Source of the DNA: a virus
Strand: one strand, 5' to 3'
Length of the DNA: 23,035 bases
Virus record (IMG/VR): IMGVR_UViG_3300032895_000391
Coordinates: 1 to 23,035 of that record
A model generated the notes under the pieces. It saw nothing but the letters and a program-made list of their open reading frames with translations, was not told the DNA's origin and made no database searches. The first letter of the stretch is position 1; the number at the start of each line of letters is the position of its first letter. This document shows positions 15,882 through 23,035 of this stretch, piece after piece. The translations under genes were made by a program, and so were the position numbers.

Positions 15882-16916
15882 ATGAAGCGAAGCGTAGCCT
15901 TTCTCGTCTTCCTAATCTCTTTTTGTGGCGCGGCCGCGGCGCAGACGACAACCGTCACTGCGGCGTCGGGCGGCTTGGAAATCAACGGGAATCCGGTCAA
16001 CGGCACCGTAACGATTTCTTCGCAGGGGCCGGTGGCGGTCTCCGGCGGCGGGTTGCGGCTCCCTTCGTCGTCGGGCGGATATGTTACGCAGTGCTCGGTG
16101 ACCGGAGGAGCGATCGGGAGCGGGTGTACCGTTCCCAGCTCGACTCTCTCGAATGGCGGCAATGGCGTTCTGTACTCGGTGCTTGTCACCGACAGTTTCG
16201 CCGGCAAGGCGCAGCTCCTCACGAACGTCTCGATTTCCGGCGCCTCGTGGGCTCTCGATCAGTACGTGCCGCCGTCCACGGTTCCCACGGCTGCGGCGTT
16301 CACGTATACGACGGGCTCCGGCGCACCCAGCGGCGGATGCAGTTCGACCTCGCTCTATGCGGATACCAGCGGATCGACGCTCGCCTTTTATGGATGCAAG
16401 GGCGGCGCATGGGTATCGGTTGGCACGGCGAGTGGTAGCGTCACACTGTCGCAGATTACGGCGCTCGGCACACTGACCAATAGCATCTCCGGTACCGCGG
16501 CGACGGCGACGAACTTCGATCACACGCCGAATCAGTGCAGCACCGGCAGCGTGCCAACTGGCATCACCTCTCACGGAGATGCGAACAATTGCGCGCCGGT
16601 TAGCGGCGGAAGTACGCCGGACACCTCTCCGACGTGCAGCGGAACGCAGGCGCTTAGCTTCTCCACTTCCGGCGACATTGCGTATAACGTCACCCTTTCG
16701 GCTAACTGCACATTTAGCGTTTCCGATGCTGGTTCAGCCGGGACTCTGCGCAAGCTCACGCTCATCATCCATCCGGCTGGCTTCACCTCAACGCTCCCCG
16801 TGTCGAGTGGGTCTCTGGTTTGGTCGGGTGGCTCGCCTCCTGCAGTGAGCACGTCCGCGACGACCGTCATCGTCTTCGCATCCACTGGCGTTGCGCCGAT
16901 CCTGGGAGGCTACTAA
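15882..16916 (+). CDS. Exported tail-fibre-like protein
   Basis: 344 residues. The N-terminus is a clear Sec signal peptide: MKRSV, a hydrophobic core (AFLVFLISF), then GAAAA-Q. The mature part is Ser/Thr/Gly/Val rich, with an SGTAATATNFDHTPNQC segment (about residue 204) and a GITSHGDANNC motif. Both are the style of fibre proteins of acidobacterial and related phages (A-TA-x, C, G-I, G-A-x-C). The C-terminus is a beta-strand set ending in Gly-Tyr. The start has a weak ribosome site. A signal peptide on a fibre-like protein is odd, since virion proteins normally assemble in the cytoplasm. It may be an exported adhesin or conversion product. Confidence 0.7.
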   Translation: MKRSVAFLVFLISFCGAAAAQTTTVTAASGGLEINGNPVNGTVTISSQGPVAVSGGGLRLPSSSGGYVTQCSVTGGAIGSGCTVPSSTLSNGGNGVLYSVLVTDSFAGKAQLLTNVSISGASWALDQYVPPSTVPTAAAFTYTTGSGAPSGGCSSTSLYADTSGSTLAFYGCKGGAWVSVGTASGSVTLSQITALGTLTNSISGTAATATNFDHTPNQCSTGSVPTGITSHGDANNCAPVSGGSTPDTSPTCSGTQALSFSTSGDIAYNVTLSANCTFSVSDAGSAGTLRKLTLIIHPAGFTSTLPVSSGSLVWSGGSPPAVSTSATTVIVFASTGVAPILGGY

Positions 16917-19277
16917 ATGCGGACTCGTTTCTCGCGCGCGGCGCTTGCGCTTGCAGCTCTTTTTGCGCTCAGCCTCCCGGCGTTCGCTTCGCATAACGGC
17001 ACCCTCGTGGGGTCGCCGACGTTCTCGACGGGCAAGTTCAGCAACGCCATCGGCGGCCTCGGCGACTCGAATTACGTTTCGCTGCCGAGCGGGACGTTCA
17101 GCTACGGGACCAGCGCCTTCACGATCGAGGCGTGGCTGAAGACGACGGTCAGCGGCTCGACGCAGGTCGCAGTATTCGCCGGCTCGACGTCCACCGAAGT
17201 TCCGGTGGATTGGATGGGGCTACTGTCGAACGGCCACTTCGGTGCTTCCGTTTCGGGCAATAGCGCGCTCTCGAGCGACGGCACGACCTACGACGGCGCG
17301 ACGCTCGACTCGGGCATCACGATCAATGATGGCAACTGGCACCACTGCGCCGTTGTGTACGGGAGCGGGACGCTCAAGGTCTATGTTGACGGCGTCGCCG
17401 GGTCCACCACGCTCACCGGAACGCCCACGGCCCTCACGGCCACGTCGGGGTATATCGGCCGTTTTACGGCAACAGGCTTCTCGTGGGGCGGCTCGATCGA
17501 TGAGGTGGCCGTATTCAACTATGCGAAGTACACGGCCAACTTCACGCCGCCATCTTCGCCCTATGTCGGCGACGAAACCAGCCTCCTCGATCTCTATCAT
17601 CTGGACGGAAACGCGAACGATTCCACCGGAACCTTCAATCCTGGCAGCGCGAGCCTGCCGCAGAGCGACAACTTCGACTCGGACACGACGGGAGCCATCG
17701 CGCCCGGATGGTACGACGTCTCCGGCAACTGGCAGGTGGGCACGGTCGGGCCGGTCAGCGGCAACAGCTTCGGCGATACGGAGGACGTGGACGGCGATGC
17801 CGCGCTGTACAGCAACATGGCCACCGTTGCTGACATGCAGGTGTATGACGAACAGGTTCTCGCCGGCGACGGCCGATTCATTGGCGTGCTGCTGCGCGTG
17901 GACTCCGGCTATGGCAACGGATACCTCGTCACCTATCAGTTCACGAACTCCACGACGCTCAGCCTCACCATCTGGAAGCGCGTCTCCGGGGCCTACACGT
18001 CAATCAATTCGACGAACGTCACGCTCACCGAAACGATCGGAGCGACCTATGCGATCCGCGCGCAGGTTCAAGGATCGACCATCTCCGCGAAGGTGTGGCT
18101 GAAGACGAGCGGGGAGCCGGGAAGCTGGAACGCGACGCAGACAGATACCTCCATCACGGCCGCGGGCTACGCCGGTCTCTACAACAGCGGAACCTATGCG
18201 AAGTCGATCGACAATCTGACCATCTCGGCGCCGTCTGCCTACTCGACGATCGCTCCGAACAATGCGGCCTTCCTCTATTCACCGGGGAACTGGAGCGTGA
18301 ACTCGTCGCAGGCGCTCAGCATCAACGCGGGCGCGTACTTCTCGATTCTTTTCACCGGCTCGACAGTCCAGCTCAACTTCAACGTGAGCAACCTGGGCAG
18401 CCCAGCTTCGGAGATTTACTACCGCATCGACGGCTATAGCGCGGGGACTCCGTTCACCGAGGCGAACGTTGCGGCGACGATCATTCCGACGATGCCGACC
18501 GCAACGTCGGCGCTCCCGTATCACCTGCTCGAAGTGGTCATCAAAAGCACGAGCGAGACCATGAATCGATGGAACTCGCCGAGCGCGACCGCTGTCATCT
18601 TTACCGGACTTTCGATCGCTTCCGGAGCCAGCGTGCTCGCGCCCAACCCTGCACCGGGCGGCACGGTGCTGTTCTTCGGCGACTCGATCACCGAGGGCGT
18701 GCGGACGGTCAATTACACCGCAACCAATGACACTGACCGCAATGACGCGATGATGAGTTGGGCCTACGCGCAGCGCCAGCTTCTCGGCGTCGAGGTTGGT
18801 GTTATTGGCTTCGGGGCAAGCGGCCTGACGGTGACGGGAAGCGGGAACGTGCCGGTGCTCTCGTCCAGCTACAACTACATCATGTCGGGCGTCGCGCGGA
18901 CGCCGCCGAGCAACACGAAGATGATCGTCCTGAACGAAGGAACGAACGACAGCAGCGCGTCGGGATCGTCCGTAACCTCGGCGCTGACTACGGTGCTGAA
19001 CGACTTGCTTTCGGCCTATCCAAATGTGCCGATCGTGGTAATGCGTCCGTTCAATGGGTCGCAGGCTTCAGCTCTACAGGCGGGCATCGCCGCATGCAGC
19101 AACCCATCCCTCGTTCATTGGATGGATACGACCGGCTTCTTCAACACGGCGTATGGCGCGGACAACCTGGACCTGCATCCCTCGGGACCGAACAACCTCG
19201 GCATCATCGCGCCGCTTGTGGCAGGGCAACTATCGCCGATCCTCTATCCCAAGGGACGGAGCTACAGCTTTTTCTAA
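16917..19277 (+). CDS. Exported LamG-lectin / CE2-like SGNH esterase
   Basis: 786 residues starting at the base after the previous stop; GGGAGG lies 9 bases before the ATG. A Sec signal peptide (MRTRFSRAALALAALF...AFA-S) comes first. A LamG/concanavalin-like lectin (about 25-225, with FTIEAWLK, NWHHCAVVY, VYVDG and GSIDEVAVFNYA) follows. A second glucanase-like jelly-roll lies around 240-440. A CE2-type N-terminal jelly-roll around 450-580 is followed by an SGNH hydrolase. Its blocks are GDSIT (Ser590), GFGASG, NEGTND (Asn677) and DLHPSG (Asp752, His754), so the full catalytic set is present. It should remove acetyl (or similar ester) groups from surface or matrix polysaccharide after binding. 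The export signal suggests it leaves the cell on its own. Confidence 0.85.
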   Translation: MRTRFSRAALALAALFALSLPAFASHNGTLVGSPTFSTGKFSNAIGGLGDSNYVSLPSGTFSYGTSAFTIEAWLKTTVSGSTQVAVFAGSTSTEVPVDWMGLLSNGHFGASVSGNSALSSDGTTYDGATLDSGITINDGNWHHCAVVYGSGTLKVYVDGVAGSTTLTGTPTALTATSGYIGRFTATGFSWGGSIDEVAVFNYAKYTANFTPPSSPYVGDETSLLDLYHLDGNANDSTGTFNPGSASLPQSDNFDSDTTGAIAPGWYDVSGNWQVGTVGPVSGNSFGDTEDVDGDAALYSNMATVADMQVYDEQVLAGDGRFIGVLLRVDSGYGNGYLVTYQFTNSTTLSLTIWKRVSGAYTSINSTNVTLTETIGATYAIRAQVQGSTISAKVWLKTSGEPGSWNATQTDTSITAAGYAGLYNSGTYAKSIDNLTISAPSAYSTIAPNNAAFLYSPGNWSVNSSQALSINAGAYFSILFTGSTVQLNFNVSNLGSPASEIYYRIDGYSAGTPFTEANVAATIIPTMPTATSALPYHLLEVVIKSTSETMNRWNSPSATAVIFTGLSIASGASVLAPNPAPGGTVLFFGDSITEGVRTVNYTATNDTDRNDAMMSWAYAQRQLLGVEVGVIGFGASGLTVTGSGNVPVLSSSYNYIMSGVARTPPSNTKMIVLNEGTNDSSASGSSVTSALTTVLNDLLSAYPNVPIVVMRPFNGSQASALQAGIAACSNPSLVHWMDTTGFFNTAYGADNLDLHPSGPNNLGIIAPLVAGQLSPILYPKGRSYSFF

Positions 19278-19323
19278 GTGCCCGTTTTGGCCATAATTCT
19301 CAACCTTCCGGCATAAACGTCCT

Positions 19324-19518
19324 GTGAGCGATCAGGATGCGGGAACGGTGACGGTTGTCAAGCCAGGCGAGACGCAGGTGACTGCACTCGCGCTCGTAGT
19401 GATTGGATTGCTGGCTTGCGCCGCAGCCTCGCGGTTCGGATGGCATGACCTCAACACAATGGCCATCGGGGCGAACGCGGCTGGTCTGACGCTTCTTACA
19501 CAGCGCAGAAGTTCGTAG
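19324..19518 (+). CDS. Small membrane protein, holin candidate
   Basis: 64 residues from a GTG start. A polar N-terminus (about 19 residues) is followed by a hydrophobic helix (ALALVVIGLLACAAA). A second, weaker segment (AIGANAAGLTLL) leads to a basic tail (TQRRSS). Two short helices with a charged end, followed by other small membrane or helical genes, fit a class II type holin. No family is recognised from sequence. The 46-base gap before it shows no strong terminator. Confidence 0.5.
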   Translation: MSDQDAGTVTVVKPGETQVTALALVVIGLLACAAASRFGWHDLNTMAIGANAAGLTLLTQRRSS

Positions 19519-19545
19519 CACCAAACCCACAGGAGGGGTTTCGAT

Positions 19546-19872
19546 ATGAGCGTTATCACGGACATTCAGACGGCCGGTAAGAAGGTCGGAGATTTTCTGG
19601 CCGAGGTTGTCACCTTCGCCGGCAAGGCGCGGGCGCTGTACAACTCGCTGAGCGGGCCGGTTCTGGCGGCTTCTCTCGCCGTCTTCAATGACGTTGTGAA
19701 GGCGGTTGGCGCAGCTCAGGGCGCTGCTTCCGACGCGGCCGAGGGCGATGTGCCCGGCGCGATCACGCTGAGCGAGACAACTGTCGGTCTGGTGAAGCAG
19801 GTTGTCTCGGACTTCAAGTCCGGCGAGAAGACGATCGTCGCCGACTTCGACGCGCTCGGCATCAAGCTCTAA
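19546..19872 (+). CDS. Small helical protein of unknown function
   Basis: 108 residues with a strong ribosome site (GGAGGGG, 8 bases before the ATG). It is mostly amphipathic helix, with Ala/Val-rich stretches (VLAASLAVFNDVVKAVGAA) but no clear membrane span. Its last codons overlap a hairpin. The place between a holin candidate and a membrane coiled-coil protein suggests a lysis or late accessory role, but no family is recognised. Confidence 0.6.
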   Translation: MSVITDIQTAGKKVGDFLAEVVTFAGKARALYNSLSGPVLAASLAVFNDVVKAVGAAQGAASDAAEGDVPGAITLSETTVGLVKQVVSDFKSGEKTIVADFDALGIKL

Positions 19873-20007
19873 CGCAAACCAGCGTTAGATTTCCACGTCG
19901 CGAAAGACGGTGTACCGACTGTGAGCTGAGAGCGAACGGCGGAGTCTTAGCGAGTCCCCACTGAGGCGATCAGTGTGACTTGGGGAGCCGGTTCAAGACG
20001 AACCGGC
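19868..20007 (+). other. Hairpin-rich intergenic region
   Basis: The 161-base gap between two small genes (19873-20033) contains three perfect stem-loops: 8 bp (TCTAACGC 19868-19875 with GCGTTAGA 19882-19889, followed by TTT), 6 bp (CACTGA 19959-19964 with TCAGTG 19970-19975) and 8 bp (GCCGGTTC 19987-19994 with GAACCGGC 20000-20007). The first overlaps the stop codon of the preceding gene and may be a weak terminator. Together they could form a structured leader or small RNA. The function is unknown. Confidence 0.4.
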
Positions 20008-20033
20008 CAACTTTCAAGGGCTCAGGGGTGGGG

Positions 20034-20279
20034 ATGGCTCCGCACGAAACTGAAAAACTGGACGCCATTCTTCGGCAGCTCGGCGAGTTGCGCACCGAAC
20101 TGCTGGGGAGCTCAGACATCGCCGTAGAAAAGCCGACAGGCCGTCTGCCGCGACTGGAGAGGGTCGTGGATGGCCACGAAAGCCGAATCCGCCGCATCGA
20201 GGGATTCGTGCTAATGATCGCCGGCGCGTTAGGTCTCATAAAAGCCGGTGCATGGGCATTCTCTCTATTTCACAAATAG
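20034..20279 (+). CDS. Coiled-coil protein with C-terminal membrane anchor (XhlA/holin-like)
   Basis: 81 residues from ATG 20034, chosen because AGGGG lies 5 bases upstream. A longer TTG start at 19980 would run through the hairpin. The N-terminus is a coiled coil (KLDAILRQLGELRTELL, then RLERVVDGHESRIRRIE). The C-terminus is one membrane helix (VLMIAGALGLIKAGAWAFSLF) ending HK. This resembles XhlA-type lysis proteins and related phage membrane accessory proteins, in which a coil lies in the cytoplasm and the end inserts in the membrane. It is a candidate for the lysis cassette. The similarity is by layout only. Confidence 0.6.
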   Translation: MAPHETEKLDAILRQLGELRTELLGSSDIAVEKPTGRLPRLERVVDGHESRIRRIEGFVLMIAGALGLIKAGAWAFSLFHK

Positions 20280-20285
20280 GTGTTC

Positions 20286-21062
20286 ATGGCGAAGCGAACG
20301 CAGCCGGAAACACATCTGCTCCTGCCCGACATGCACTTCCCCGATTACCACAGGGGACTGTGGCGGGCGCTGCTGAATTTTATGGAGCGCAGCCGCGTCG
20401 ACGGCGTGACGTGGATGGGCGACCAGCTCAGCCTGGACGAGATCTCGCACCACAATCAAGACAAGCCCGGCCTCAAGGGCAAGGGTGCGCTGCGCGCGAA
20501 CCTTGACGCCTTCGCGGTGCTGCTGGATGACGTGGATGCGAGGTTGCCGAAGGGGGCCGTGAAGCGCTGGCACTACGGCAACCATGAGCGTTTCGTGCAG
20601 GACCTCTACGATGCGTCGCCTGAGCTCGAGGGGATGGTCGACCTTGAGGAACATCTCGGCCTGGAGCGCCGTGGGTACGAGATCTTCAAGCTTGGCGAGA
20701 TGAGCGAGCTCGGCAACCTCGGCGTCATCCACGGCGATCAGGTAGGAAGTGGAAAGTATGTCGCGAACAAGCTTGTGGAGGCGTACTGCCAATGCATCGT
20801 GATGGGCCACGTCCACACAGCCTCGAGCATCGCGAAGGTAGCGGCCGCGAACGCGCGGCGCAAGTGGATCGGCTGGACATTGCCGACGATGGGGACGGTG
20901 AAGCCGGCGTATGCGCGTAATCGGGTCAACCCACATCTCAACGGCTTCGGCATCGTGGAGCTGATGCGGGACGGGCAGTTCAATATGTACACGATCATCG
21001 CGGACTCTGGGACTGGCAGCTTCAGCTACGGCGGCCAGTTCTACTGCGGCAAGGCGAGGTGA
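20286..21062 (+). CDS. Calcineurin-like metallophosphoesterase
   Basis: 259 codons including the stop, from ATG 20286 (AGG 5 bases upstream; a GTG at 20280 would add two residues). All metal-binding blocks are present: D15-x-H17 (PDMHFP), G45-D46 (MGDQL), GNHE (N99-H100), H149-G-D (IHGDQ) and GHVH (H175, H177). It hydrolyses phosphate esters using two metal ions; the substrate is unknown. Phage members are often near replication or end-processing genes, but no such function can be read from sequence. It is followed at 3 bases by the SprT-like gene. Confidence 0.9.
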   Translation: MAKRTQPETHLLLPDMHFPDYHRGLWRALLNFMERSRVDGVTWMGDQLSLDEISHHNQDKPGLKGKGALRANLDAFAVLLDDVDARLPKGAVKRWHYGNHERFVQDLYDASPELEGMVDLEEHLGLERRGYEIFKLGEMSELGNLGVIHGDQVGSGKYVANKLVEAYCQCIVMGHVHTASSIAKVAAANARRKWIGWTLPTMGTVKPAYARNRVNPHLNGFGIVELMRDGQFNMYTIIADSGTGSFSYGGQFYCGKAR

Positions 21063-21065
21063 GGG

Positions 21066-21392
21066 ATGTCCGCGGCGGTTCTGTCGGACCGGCAGCTCCG
21101 GCGCTGGTATCGCGATTTCAACCGTCGATTCTTCGGCGGCTGTCTGCCATCGGATGCAGACGTTCTTTATGCGCCAGTTGATGGCGCACACGGTGACGCC
21201 CTTGTCGAGAGCAATGGTGAGTTCACGGTCCGCATCAATCCGGCTTGCGCGATTGACTGGCGGATTGTGAGGATGACCCTGCTGCATGAGATGGCTCACC
21301 TGAAGCTGTGGCCCTACCGTGCGCATGGGGAGAGGTTCGAGAAAGAGATGCAGCGGCTAGCGTGCGCCGGTGCGTTCAAGGGGCTTTGGTGA
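21066..21392 (+). CDS. SprT-like zinc metallopeptidase
   Basis: 108 residues. The N-terminal helix (RQLRRWYRDFNRRFF) is followed by a short strand. HEMAH (His74, Glu75, His78) is the zinc active site and His87 in AHGERF is the third ligand, as in the SprT/Spartan family. Cellular Spartan cleaves DNA-protein crosslinks; phage SprT-like proteins are often small and their targets are unknown. It has no C-terminal zinc-finger. It directly abuts the next gene (stop then ATG). Confidence 0.88.
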   Translation: MSAAVLSDRQLRRWYRDFNRRFFGGCLPSDADVLYAPVDGAHGDALVESNGEFTVRINPACAIDWRIVRMTLLHEMAHLKLWPYRAHGERFEKEMQRLACAGAFKGLW

Positions 21393-21629
21393 ATGGCGGC
21401 AAAGGATACGCAGGTAGCAGGCTCGCACTATAAGGACATGACGGTGCAGCCGTGGGAGGCTCTCAAGGCTTGGATGACGCCCGAAGAATATGCCGGGTAC
21501 CTGCGCGGCCGCGCCATCACGTACCTCGCGCGCGCACCGCGCAAAGGTCGGCTCACCGATATAAAAAAGGCGCACCATACACTCGCCGAGCTCATTGAGT
21601 TTTTGGAGGAGTCGCAGCCTCGTTCGTAG
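21393..21629 (+). CDS. DUF3310 family protein
   Basis: 78 residues, ATG directly after the SprT stop. It has the DUF3310 pattern: GSHYKDMTVQPWE near the start, YAGYLRGRAITYLARAPRKG in the middle and DIKKAHHTLAELIEFL at the end. This matches the phage family often annotated as a nucleotide-kinase-like or SaV protein, found near DNA metabolism genes; its biochemical role is not certain. Its 3' end overlaps the convergent minus-strand regulator gene by 38 bases. Confidence 0.85.
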   Translation: MAAKDTQVAGSHYKDMTVQPWEALKAWMTPEEYAGYLRGRAITYLARAPRKGRLTDIKKAHHTLAELIEFLEESQPRS

Positions 21630-21780
21630 CTGCAGCCTCGTCCCGAGCAAGTTTCTCTAACAATGCCTGCCGGGCATAACTGGCGGCGATGATGCCGCGC
21701 GGCTGCGTGTAGTCCAATAGCCTCTTCTTCTCGGCCTTAGTGAGCCGAACCCCAATGCTTGTCTCCCGAAGCGCCTTCAC
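21592..21780 (-). CDS. Ribbon-helix-helix-like DNA-binding protein
   Basis: 62 residues from GTG 21780. The N-terminus reads ETSIGVRLTKAEKKRLLDY: a short strand followed by a helix, then a turn (RGIIAASYARQALLEKLARD) and a second helix. This is the layout of CopG/Arc/MobC-type ribbon-helix-helix proteins. The end is Ala/Glu rich and disordered-looking. It is divergent from the integrase with 100 bases between, and the intergenic repeats are candidate operators for it. It may repress or co-regulate the integrase or act in excision. It could also be an antitoxin, but no toxin is seen. Confidence 0.6.
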   Translation of the reverse strand: MKALRETSIGVRLTKAEKKRLLDYTQPRGIIAASYARQALLEKLARDEAAATNEAATPPKTQ

Positions 21781-21813
21781 GCGCTCACACTAACAGCCCA
21801 TTTGTCCTCAGCC

Positions 21814-21843
21814 TACTTTGTGGTACTTTGTTCAACATTGTTC
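21814..21843. repeat. Three tandem 10-bp phased repeats (candidate operator)
   Basis: Three consecutive 10-bp units, TACTTTGTGG, TACTTTGTTC and AACATTGTTC, share the core TTGT every 10 bases, one helical turn. They lie between the divergent regulator (start 21780) and integrase (start 21881). Spacing of one turn suits binding of a ribbon-helix-helix protein or an integrase arm-type site. A possible fourth TTTGT at 21801-21805 is out of phase. Confidence 0.5.
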
Positions 21844-21880
21844 CACATAAGACGGGCCCCGCAGAACCCAAGAGGGTCGG

Positions 21881-23035
21881 ATGACACAACAGGATGTGCT
21901 CCCAGATTTTGTACGCACAAAGACCATAGCGAAGAGAAGGAGAATATGGGATATTACTCGTCAACACACGCTGGACCATCGCGATTGTCCGGCATGCGAG
22001 GCGATAAACCAGAGAATTATGAATATCGATCGGGCTATCAGTACCATGTTGTTCCCAGTCGCGGCAGAGCGATGGACTGAATGGAAGCGACCCTACGTGC
22101 TTCCGCGCACCACAGAAGCTCACCTCACCTACATCCAGGCGCTGAACCGCTTTTTCTTCGGTTTGCCGCTCAATGAAATCAAGCCTGGGCATCTGCGCGA
22201 GTATCAGCGTATGCGGCAATCCAATGCCGACAAGCTTTGGAAGCGCGTCGCTGGGCCCAGCGCCATCAACCACGAACTCAATGTGCTTGCGCAGATCCTC
22301 GAATACGCGGGTCTGTGGCAGGCGATCAAACCCTACTATCACCCGATGCGCATGCCGCGCTGGACGCCGCGGCGCGTGATGACGGCGGAGGAAGAGCGGC
22401 GGCTGTTCGAGATAGCGAGCACGCGGCCGGAGTACGAGCTCGCCTATCTCGTCGCCAGCCTCACCAACAACACGACGGCGAGTGGATGCGAACTGCGGCT
22501 GCTGCAGATTGAGCACTTCAATCTGCTCGCCAGTCCGCCAGAGATTCTCATCCCTTCTGATCGAGTGAAGAATAACGATCGCGGCCGACGCATTCCGCTC
22601 AATGCGACGGCGGCGAAGCAGGCAGAACGCATCCTTCGCCGAGCGGCGCGTCTTGGCGCCGTCAACCGTGACCACTATGTCTTTCCGCTGCGCACGAACC
22701 GCGTGAAGCGTGAGGGCAGGGAGGTCATCTACCAGTACGATCCGACGCGCCCCGCGTCGCGCTCCTGGCTGCGCAAGCAGTTCGTGGCGCTGCGCGAGGA
22801 GGCTGGCGTTCCTTGGCTTCGCCCGCATGATCTCCGCCACCAGGCGATCACGCGGCTACTCGAAACCGGCGCACCGGATCAGACCGTCATGGCGGTTGCG
22901 GGACACGTCTCGCGGCGCATGATGAATCACTACTCACACATTCGTATGGACGCGAAGATGGTCGCTCTCAATGCCATCGAGCCGACATACTTTCAGCCCG
23001 CGCAGCCTTTGATGCGACGGGCAATCCCTGCATAA
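21881..23035 (+). CDS. int: Tyrosine recombinase/integrase
   Basis: 384 residues, ending at the last base of the window. The N-terminal part is an arm or core-binding domain (LTYIQALNRFFF, AINHELNVLAQILEYA). The catalytic domain has HDLRH (His316, Arg319), GHVS (His342) and NHYSHI with the nucleophile Tyr351. A plausible beta-hairpin Lys is in DRVKNNDRGRR. The first catalytic Arg is expected in a 'T-x-x-R-x-x-E-L' context; here the region reads TTASGCEL (Ser201 at the Arg place). Integrates and excises the phage by recombining att sites. The overall call is firm; whether the active site is intact is open. Confidence 0.92.
   Translation: MTQQDVLPDFVRTKTIAKRRRIWDITRQHTLDHRDCPACEAINQRIMNIDRAISTMLFPVAAERWTEWKRPYVLPRTTEAHLTYIQALNRFFFGLPLNEIKPGHLREYQRMRQSNADKLWKRVAGPSAINHELNVLAQILEYAGLWQAIKPYYHPMRMPRWTPRRVMTAEEERRLFEIASTRPEYELAYLVASLTNNTTASGCELRLLQIEHFNLLASPPEILIPSDRVKNNDRGRRIPLNATAAKQAERILRRAARLGAVNRDHYVFPLRTNRVKREGREVIYQYDPTRPASRSWLRKQFVALREEAGVPWLRPHDLRHQAITRLLETGAPDQTVMAVAGHVSRRMMNHYSHIRMDAKMVALNAIEPTYFQPAQPLMRRAIPA

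Noticed and set aside
21834-21880. attP core or tRNA-like sequence upstream of the integrase
   Set aside because: No tRNA-like fold or matching direct repeat elsewhere in the window can be shown, so no att site is called.
21785-22840. Minus-strand ORF of 351 codons opposite the integrase
   Set aside because: Shadow of the integrase; low-complexity Arg/Leu composition and no motif.
1-23035. CRISPR arrays, rRNA, tRNA or insertion sequences
   Set aside because: No regularly spaced repeats, no cloverleaf or rRNA motifs, and no transposase or terminal inverted repeats were seen by reading.

Overview
The window is the late (structural) half of a temperate, lambda-like siphophage or prophage. It runs from the 3' part of an HK97-fold major capsid gene at base 1 to a tyrosine integrase whose stop codon is the last base. 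The DNA is GC-rich with strong third-position GC bias. The cysteine-containing tail-fibre motifs, the secreted LamG/SGNH proteins and the integrase style suggest an Acidobacteriota host (Terriglobia-like). That host call is inference from protein style only. No rRNA, tRNA or CRISPR array is visible.

Layout. (1) 1-3755, head and connector: major capsid, a putative capsid cement protein, then an unusual insert of zinc-finger peptide, single-strand DNA-binding protein and lytic-transglycosylase-like protein, then head-tail joining, tail terminator and tail tube. (2) 3837-3874: a strong intrinsic terminator after the tail tube gene. (3) 3888-7192: a fused tail assembly chaperone and the tape measure. 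(4) 7189-8950, a mostly minus-strand island: two small membrane proteins with a candidate promoter, and a minor-tail (lambda Z-like) gene that is inverted and out of its usual place. (5) 8996-15525, tail tip in lambda order M-L-K-I/J, tightly coupled by overlapping starts and stops. The M-like protein carries an inserted carbohydrate-binding-like domain, the L-like protein has four cysteines for an Fe-S cluster, and the I/J-like protein ends in a Hint (hedgehog/intein) domain. (6) 15525-19277: an unknown small gene, then two proteins with Sec signal peptides, one a fibre-like protein and one a LamG plus CE2-like SGNH esterase. (7) 19324-20279: small membrane or helical proteins that are lysis candidates, separated by a hairpin-rich gap. 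(8) 20286-21629: metallophosphoesterase, SprT-like protease and DUF3310. (9) 21592-23035: a minus-strand ribbon-helix-helix-like regulator, three 10-bp phased repeats, and the divergent integrase.

How it works together. The capsid and tail genes build the virion. The M/L/K/J block makes the tip, and the CBM-like insert plus the lectin/esterase proteins would handle surface polysaccharide. The transglycosylase and NlpC/P60 domains would act on peptidoglycan. The most notable feature is the tail-tip protein with a terminal self-processing (Hint) module. It could trim or covalently modify the J protein, next to genes that look like exported adhesin and esterase products.
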